64,000 bases of DNA, taken from Planctomycetota bacterium. GTDB taxonomy: Bacteria; Planctomycetota; UBA8742; UBA2392. Numbering within the stretch: the stretch's first letter is position 1; each line of letters starts with the position of its first letter. The position numbers were made by a program, and so were the translations under genes. The notes under the pieces were generated by a model. It did no database searches, was not told the origin of the DNA, and saw nothing but the letters and a program-made list of their open reading frames with translations. This document shows positions 59,615-64,000 of the stretch, one piece after another. The DNA lies in NCBI GenBank assembly GCA_020848275.1, contig JADLAK010000015.1, positions 124,001 through 188,000 on the forward strand. The letters run 5' to 3'.

Positions 59615-60427
59615 ATGGCTAACGGCGAATCCAACGGACGGGCGGCTTCATTAGCCGCGATGCAGAGCCTGATGGCGGGCCTCGAAGGCCGCCTCGTGCG
59701 CCAGCGCATCCTGCCGCACCCCGGCGAAGGCGCGCTGTTCGACGTCGACGCCAACCGTCTCTCGCGCCGCTCGCAAAGCCACGGCGACCTCACGCCTGCG
59801 GGCAAAGGCGCGTTTTCGCGCCGCGAAGCGCTCGGCATCCTGCACCGGCCGATGCTGGGCTCTTACGGCGTCAAGATCTGCGTCGTGCTCGACTTCGCCG
59901 ACGACCAAAGCCGCTTTACCGCCGAATCCGTCGCCGCCGCCGCAAGCTGGGCCATGGCCGAGTTGCGGCCCGACGTGTTCTTCCTGATCGGCGTCGCGGG
60001 CATCAATCCCCACGCCGACCTGCCGCCCGGCGACGAAGCTCTGCGCGCGCTGACGGGCGCCTCGAACTGGCGCGCAGCATTCGTCGAGTTCCTGAACCCG
60101 GGCTGGCGCGTGACTGCGCCCAAAGACGGAGTGATCATGCCCGCACTGTTCGAGAACCTGTTTGACCCGGAACCGCAGGACCAGAAGATCGCCCGCATCG
60201 ACGCCGCGCTCAATGCCGCGCAGGAACTCAAGGAGCCCGGCGGCTTCCTTTTGATCGACGAACTCGCCCGGCGCGCGGCGGTCTCAACCGAACTTGTGGC
60301 CGACCGGGCGCTGATTTACGCGGGCCGCACGCCGGGGCTTGAATTGAAGGACGTCGACGGCAGCCTGATCATCCAGCGCAACCGATTCTCTGAAGTTCAA
60401 AATTCAAAGTTCAAAATTCAAAGTTGA
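59615..60427 (+). CDS. Unknown protein with C-terminal winged-helix-like segment, upstream of the ESCRT-like locus
   Basis: 270 residues. The middle has alternating strands and helices (GVKICVVLDFADDQSRF; RPDVFFLIGVAGINPHADLP), not recognised. Residues about 205-256 read as a winged helix: GGFLLIDELARRAAVSTELV then RTPGLELKDVDGSLIIQR. It is immediately upstream of two ESCRT-III-like genes and a Vps4-like AAA gene. ESCRT-II proteins and archaeal CdvB contain winged helices, so a bridging role is conceivable; this is inference. The stop lies in a repeat arm. Confidence 0.55.
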   Translation: MANGESNGRAASLAAMQSLMAGLEGRLVRQRILPHPGEGALFDVDANRLSRRSQSHGDLTPAGKGAFSRREALGILHRPMLGSYGVKICVVLDFADDQSRFTAESVAAAASWAMAELRPDVFFLIGVAGINPHADLPPGDEALRALTGASNWRAAFVEFLNPGWRVTAPKDGVIMPALFENLFDPEPQDQKIARIDAALNAAQELKEPGGFLLIDELARRAAVSTELVADRALIYAGRTPGLELKDVDGSLIIQRNRFSEVQNSKFKIQS

Positions 60428-60481
60428 TCCAAAACGGGCGCTGTTTTCTAACTTTGAACTTTGAACTGATAACTTAGAACT
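60391..60481. repeat. Inverted-repeat spacer element, TTCAAA family
   Basis: Left arm 60391-60425 (GTTCAAAATTCAAAGTTCAA units) overlaps the previous gene's last codons (SKFKIQS) and stop; right arm 60450-60481 (AACTTTGAACTTTGAACTG) lies before the next ATG (60488). Confidence 0.85.
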
Positions 60482-60487
60482 GACCCC

Positions 60488-61186
60488 ATGGCACTGTTCG
60501 ACAAATTCAAGGCGCTCTTCAAGGGCAAAGAGGGCGAGGCCGAAGAGGCCATCCGCGACTCGCGCTCCACGCGCGAATCGCTGGACAAGCTCGACGAACT
60601 CATCACGCGCAACGAAGTGGAGCTTCGCAAGACCCGGCAGGAACTCGCGCGCCTCGAACTTCAGGAGCGCGCCAGCGTCGAGAGCGTCAAAGCCGGCAAG
60701 ATAGGTGATCGAGAAAAGGAGTTTGTCTTATTACAGGTTAAACGCACGCGCGGGCAGATGGACGCGCTAAAACTTCGCGCGGACATCCTGAACAAGAACA
60801 TCGAGCTGCACCTCAATCTCGTCGGCAAAATCCAGGCGATGGAAGCCATGGACCTGCGCGGCATCGAGCAACCGATGGTCGAGCGCATCATGCTCGAGTT
60901 CGAAGAGGGCATGGAGAAGTTCCGCGAGGCGGTCAACACCGGCGAAACGCTGACCAAGCAGCACGCGGGCGTGCTCAGCGTCGCCGACAAGGAAGAACTG
61001 CGCAAACTTGAGAAGGAAGTGCTTGGCTCAGCCCAGGTTGACCGCGCCGCCAAGAACGCCGAGATCGACGCTGAAATTGCCGCGCTCGAAGCCGAAATCA
61101 AAGGCCGAGGGAAGGAAGTTGACGAGAAGCTGTCGGACGAGAAGCCGTCGAAGGAAAAGAAGTCTAAGAAGAAGGAAATGGAGTAG
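60488..61186 (+). CDS. Coiled-coil ESCRT-III/Snf7-like protein 1
   Basis: 232 residues, start ATG 60488. After a short Phe/Lys-rich N-terminus (MALFDKFKALFKGK) almost the whole protein is helical and charged (ETLTKQHAGVLSVADKEELR near 150). This N-terminal helix plus a basic helical hairpin and a later more acidic helix is the design of Snf7/CHMP-type ESCRT-III subunits, which assemble into membrane filaments. The last 20 residues are Lys-rich (KPSKEKKSKKKEME). It lacks the EDPxK hallmark of PspA/Vipp1. Assignment depends on neighbourhood as well as look. Confidence 0.6.
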   Translation: MALFDKFKALFKGKEGEAEEAIRDSRSTRESLDKLDELITRNEVELRKTRQELARLELQERASVESVKAGKIGDREKEFVLLQVKRTRGQMDALKLRADILNKNIELHLNLVGKIQAMEAMDLRGIEQPMVERIMLEFEEGMEKFREAVNTGETLTKQHAGVLSVADKEELRKLEKEVLGSAQVDRAAKNAEIDAEIAALEAEIKGRGKEVDEKLSDEKPSKEKKSKKKEME

Positions 61187-61189
61187 AGG

Positions 61190-61258
61190 CAGGTTCTAGG
61201 TGCTAGGTTTTGGGTTTTAGGCCTTGGCTGTTCCCTAACACTTAAAACCTAAAACCTT
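61190..61258. repeat. Inverted-repeat spacer element, TAGGTTTT family
   Basis: Left arm 61190-61222 (CAGGTTCTAGGTGCTAGG, TTTTGGGTTTTAGG) faces right arm 61233-61258 (CCCTAACACTTAAAACCTAA and AACCTT). It separates the two coiled-coil genes. Confidence 0.8.
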
Positions 61259-61271
61259 CATTGGGGCACAC

Positions 61272-61883
61272 ATGGGTTTCTTCCAGAGCTTATTCGGCGG
61301 CAAGATTGACCTGAGAACGCTCAAGGTAAAGCTGCGCGAGGTCGAGCGCGAGCGCCGCAAGTATTTCATGGAACTTCGCAAGATGAGCGCGAAGCAAACC
61401 GGGTTGATCGAACAGATCAAGTCGGCGCGCCGCGAGGGCAACAACATCGAAGTCGATTATCTCTGGGAAGAAATGAAGGAGATCAAATACGACTTCGCGT
61501 TCTCCAAGCGCAGCGCGAAGATCTCCAACCTCGAAGGCATCGCGCTCAAGAAATACATCCGCGGCCTCGAGCGCCTCGAAAAACGCAAGGACAAGAACTC
61601 GATCAACAAGCTGCTCAACCGCATTCGCAACAGCGGACTCGACGCCAAGCTCGCGATGCAATCCATCGACGAGCAAGGCTACATCGACGAACTCAACGCC
61701 ACGCTCGAAGACATTGGGCTTGAGGTCGACGCCGACATGTCGGAGCAGGACCCCGAGAAGGAGCGCTTCCTCGACGAGATCGACACCATTAACGAAGCCG
61801 AGGGCAAGGGCGAGTTTGAAGAGGCCTTGAAAACCGAAGCCGACCTGAAGAGGAAGCTGGAAGAAGAAAAAGAGAGCCACTAA
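61272..61883 (+). CDS. Coiled-coil ESCRT-III/Snf7-like protein 2 with MIM1-like C-terminus
   Basis: 203 residues. Starts MGFFQSLFGGK, very like the MGLFGKLFG start of CHMP4/Snf7, then basic helices (LREVERERRKYFMELRK; EVDYLWEEMKEIKYDFAFSK) and an acidic second half (DEQGYIDELNATLEDIGLEV). The C-terminal 15 residues run EADLKRKLEEEKESH. MIM1, the Vps4 MIT-binding motif of eukaryotic ESCRT-III tails, is [D/E]xxLxxRLxxL[K/R]; here E189, L192, L196 and K200 fit, K195 stands for R and E199 for L. Known from established families: ESCRT-III tails recruit Vps4. Inference: this protein recruits the AAA protein that follows. Confidence 0.7.
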   Translation: MGFFQSLFGGKIDLRTLKVKLREVERERRKYFMELRKMSAKQTGLIEQIKSARREGNNIEVDYLWEEMKEIKYDFAFSKRSAKISNLEGIALKKYIRGLERLEKRKDKNSINKLLNRIRNSGLDAKLAMQSIDEQGYIDELNATLEDIGLEVDADMSEQDPEKERFLDEIDTINEAEGKGEFEEALKTEADLKRKLEEEKESH

Positions 61884-61886
61884 CGG

Positions 61887-61966
61887 CAGGTTCAGGTGCA
61901 GGTTCAGGTTCAGGACTGCCCCTCGACGAAATTGCCTTTCTGAACCTGAACCTTGACCTGAACCTG
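61887..61966. repeat. Inverted-repeat spacer element, CAGGTT family
   Basis: Left arm 61887-61914 (CAGGTTCAGGTGCAGG units) follows the upstream TAA by 3 bases; right arm 61938-61966 (CTGAACCTGAACCTTG units) ends two bases before ATG 61969. It separates the ESCRT-III-like and AAA genes. Same unit as 30415 and 57503. Confidence 0.85.
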
Positions 61967-61968
61967 AT

Positions 61969-63216
61969 ATGTCAGCATTCGATCTTGGCCCGAAGCTAAA
62001 ACGCTCCTGCGAGGACGCCCTGCACAAGGCCAAGATGGCCTGGAAGGGCGGCGACCACGTCGCCGCCGCGGGCCACTTCGACGCGGCCAGCAAGATCATG
62101 TTCAAGTACGCCGAGTACGCGGGTTCGCGCGCGCAGGAATACGCCCGCAAGAAGAAGGCGATCGAGTACCGCGACTTCGCGCGCCGCCTGCGCGAAATCC
62201 ACGATGAAGAATCGGCCGGCGCCAAGGCGCACAAGCTTCCCGCGCCGCCCAGCGCCGACGAAGACGTCGACACGCGCCAGACGGAAGAGGCCGGCAAGGA
62301 CGCCGAGATTTCCTCCGCCGTCAGTTCGCTCGTGACCACTTCGCCCGTCACCTGGGACGACATCGGCGGCCTGGTCGAGACCAAGCGCGACATCAAATAC
62401 ACGCTGGGCCTCTCGCTGGCGACGCCGCCCAAGGGCGTCAAGATCGCGGCCTTCCGCAACATCATGTTCTTCGGCCCGCCGGGCACCGGCAAAACGCTCA
62501 TGGCCGCGGCCACGTCGAACAGCTTGAAGGCCGGTGGCGAAGGCAACGCGCTCTTTTTCAACGTGAAGGTGTCGGGCGTGATGTCGAAGTACTTCGGCGA
62601 ATCGTCCAAGATCATCAGCGAAATCTACGGCACGGCGCGCGACAACTCGCCCAGCGTGGTGTTTCTCGACGAGTTTGAATCGCTCACGGCAACGCGCGGC
62701 GCCGACGAGCAAACCGGCGCCGAACGCCGCATCCTTTCAACGATCCTGAGCGAACTCGACGGCCTGAGCGAAAAGGGCCGCGGCGACATCTTCGTGCTGA
62801 CGATTGCGGCGACCAACCGCCCGTGGGAAATCGATAGCGCGGTGCTGTCGCGCTTCGAAAAGCAGATTTTGATCCCGCTGCCGGACCCGGTCACGCGCGA
62901 GGCAATCCTCAATATCCATCTGCTCAAAAAGGGTTTTGAGTTGGCGGGCGAGATCGCGGACCTGGTCGAGATCACCGATGGTTTCAGCGGCCGCGAGATC
63001 GAGCGTCTGGTCAAACAGGCCACGACCACGATGATCGCCGAACTCAACGACGACCTGCCGGACCTCGTCGACAAGGGTTTGAAGGAAGCCAAGGGTTACC
63101 AGGTGAAAATCCGCGCGCTGAGCGTCGACGACTTCAGGAAGGCCGCGACGGGCATCGCGCCGGTCACCAGCGCCGAGGAAATGAAACGCTACCTCGACTG
63201 GAGACAGGACGAGTAG
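61969..63216 (+). CDS. Vps4-like AAA ATPase with N-terminal MIT-like domain
   Basis: 415 residues. Residues 8-80 form three helices (LKRSCEDALHKAKMAW; AAGHFDAASKIMFKYAEY; KKKAIEYRDFARRLREI), the MIT arrangement that binds ESCRT-III tails. The AAA domain starts SPVTWDDIGGL (Vps4: VKWDDVAGL). Walker A GPPGTGKT at 169-176, pore loop KYFGES at 207-212, Walker B VVFLDE at 230-235, sensor ATN at 281-283, then RPWEIDSAVLSRFEKQILIP, very like Vps4 IPW-LDSAI-RRRFEKRIYIP. C-terminal part GFSGREIERLVKQA matches the small lid domain. One of three adjacent Arg (finger region) is retained (R295). No signal or membrane segment. Confidence 0.85.
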   Translation: MSAFDLGPKLKRSCEDALHKAKMAWKGGDHVAAAGHFDAASKIMFKYAEYAGSRAQEYARKKKAIEYRDFARRLREIHDEESAGAKAHKLPAPPSADEDVDTRQTEEAGKDAEISSAVSSLVTTSPVTWDDIGGLVETKRDIKYTLGLSLATPPKGVKIAAFRNIMFFGPPGTGKTLMAAATSNSLKAGGEGNALFFNVKVSGVMSKYFGESSKIISEIYGTARDNSPSVVFLDEFESLTATRGADEQTGAERRILSTILSELDGLSEKGRGDIFVLTIAATNRPWEIDSAVLSRFEKQILIPLPDPVTREAILNIHLLKKGFELAGEIADLVEITDGFSGREIERLVKQATTTMIAELNDDLPDLVDKGLKEAKGYQVKIRALSVDDFRKAATGIAPVTSAEEMKRYLDWRQDE

Positions 63217-63289
63217 CTGGAGCGCTTTATCAGAGCCCGCTGCTATAGCGGGGGGGTCTGAACAGAAACGACCCTCAAAGGAACGATCT

Positions 63290-64000
63290 ATGCGCGCAAT
63301 GATGACGTGCTCGATGATTCTCGTCCTTTTCGTCTGCTTTTGCGGCCGGGCCAGCGGCGACACGATCAACCCGAAAGCCAACGGCGCGCCGCAAGCGGTT
63401 AATATCGCCGACGGGCTGTCCGGCGAAGTGCTCACGCGCGTCAAAGCCGCCACCGTCTACGTCACGACGACCTATCTTCCCGACAAGGATGAAAGTTCCG
63501 AGTTTTGCGGCAGCGGATTTGTGGTGGATCCGTCGGGCCTGATTATCACCAACGCCCATGTTGCCGCTTGCGCGAGGATGCTCGGCGAAGCGGCAGAACC
63601 ACCCACGCGCGACGCCAGAACGCCCCTTTTGTCAATTACCGTACATGTCCAAAGCGGAACGAAAGGAACAAAGGATTATGACGCCAAGCTGGTCGCGATT
63701 TATGAAAAGCCCTACGACCTGGCGCTGTTGCGCATCACACCTGATAAACCGCTGGTCGCGCTGGACCTTGGCGACGAGAAAAACCTGAGAGAGACGTGCA
63801 AGGTCTGGACCGTCGGCTTTCCCGGCGGCTCCAACCTGGAAGACGACCTGGCCGAAGAAGACCTTCCGCTCAACCCCAACGGGCCGGATGTGAGCATTCG
63901 CGGCGGCGAAGTATCTTCCCTGCGCAAAGACGATCAAGGCCGTGTCAAAGCCATCGAAGTCACGTGCCCGGCAGCAAAGGGCAATTCCGGGGGACCGCTG
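63290..64000 (+). CDS. Secreted trypsin-like serine protease, N-terminal part (cut by window edge)
   Basis: Frame open to the window end; 237 residues seen. A signal peptide (MRAMMTCSMILVLFVCFCG) is followed by a trypsin fold: His in LIITNAHVAACAR, Asp in KPYDLALLRI, Ser in KGNSGGPL at the edge. An HtrA-type protease with the PDZ domains probably off the window. AAAGGAAC before ATG 63290 is a good Shine-Dalgarno. It is the gene after the Vps4-like gene but 73 bases away and likely a separate unit. Confidence 0.85.
   Translation, partial: MRAMMTCSMILVLFVCFCGRASGDTINPKANGAPQAVNIADGLSGEVLTRVKAATVYVTTTYLPDKDESSEFCGSGFVVDPSGLIITNAHVAACARMLGEAAEPPTRDARTPLLSITVHVQSGTKGTKDYDAKLVAIYEKPYDLALLRITPDKPLVALDLGDEKNLRETCKVWTVGFPGGSNLEDDLAEEDLPLNPNGPDVSIRGGEVSSLRKDDQGRVKAIEVTCPAAKGNSGGPL

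Noticed and set aside
60488-61883. PspA/Vipp1 assignment for the coiled-coil genes
   Set aside because: The EDPxKL and xxIxEM hallmarks of PspA are missing; MGFFxSLFG plus a MIM1-like tail and a Vps4-like neighbour fit the Snf7 branch better.
1-64000. tRNA and rRNA genes
   Set aside because: I saw no cloverleaf with a matching T-loop and no conserved rRNA segments; a covariance search would be needed to exclude a diverged tRNA.

Overview
The window is a GC-rich, densely coded bacterial chromosome segment with no rRNA, tRNA, CRISPR array, IS element or phage gene that I can see. Lipid A/KDO-type phosphatase (kdsC), TatC, lipoprotein signal peptidase and several lipoproteins point to a cell with a Gram-negative-type envelope. 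The large Ser/Thr kinase with TPRs, the MoxR-RDD protein, the sulfatase-like protein, the secreted carboxypeptidase-regulatory-like protein and the ferrochelatase style fit Planctomycetota or a neighbouring PVC-like lineage best. That assignment is inference; there is no 16S gene here to settle it.

Layout. 1-9.5 kb: ferrochelatase-like fragment (-), rseP, a sulfatase-fold membrane protein, a TIM-barrel isomerase, tatC-kdsC and a persulfide-dioxygenase/rhodanese fusion. 9.5-15.8 kb: rdgB, ilvE, a TetR / V4R-like / CruF-like set, a PIN-domain gene with a small overlapping partner, and a secreted esterase. 15.9-23.1 kb: a large secreted PDZ protein, a CocE-like hydrolase, pilT and a cysteine desulfurase. 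23.1-32.6 kb (minus strand): rsfS, histidine kinase, HDOD protein, ndk, pyrD, lspA, a DNA adenine methyltransferase, modC, a cysteine synthase beside a JAMM protease, and trmO. 32.6-43.2 kb: oxidoreductase, CoA-transferase/rsmJ pair, a small two-gene cassette, Ser/Thr kinase, RluB-like synthase with a repeat tail, HtrA-like lipoprotein. 43.2-57.5 kb: hemW, a C45-type acyltransferase, rnr, an archaeal-type FBP aldolase/phosphatase, a second copy of the small cassette, Nudix, phosphoesterase, HAD, MoxR-RDD, unknown secreted proteins and an AlkA-like glycosylase. 57.5-64 kb: an MsbA-like ABC exporter, then the most interesting locus, then a secreted trypsin-like protease cut by the window edge.

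The standout is 59615-63216. An AAA ATPase with an N-terminal MIT-like three-helix segment and a Vps4-type ATPase core (61969-63216) follows two coiled-coil proteins that look like ESCRT-III/Snf7 subunits (60488-61186 and 61272-61883). The second of these ends in a C-terminal sequence resembling the MIM1 motif by which eukaryotic ESCRT-III tails bind the Vps4 MIT domain. A gene just upstream ends in a winged-helix-like segment. I read this as a candidate bacterial ESCRT-III/Vps4 membrane-remodelling module.

Two kinds of non-coding structure run through the window. First, about twenty spacers carry inverted repeats; in most of these the arms are built of short (6-11 bp) tandem units (TTAGGG, CAGGTT, AAAGCTAAAGG, TTCAAAA, CACGAATGAA and others). 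Arms often begin in the last codons of one gene or abut the next start codon, and every spacer of the ESCRT-like locus has one. Second, a 87-90 bp dispersed element occurs three times (5385, 20176, 26003). Its paired arms change in a compensating way between copies, which marks a conserved fold rather than a conserved protein.
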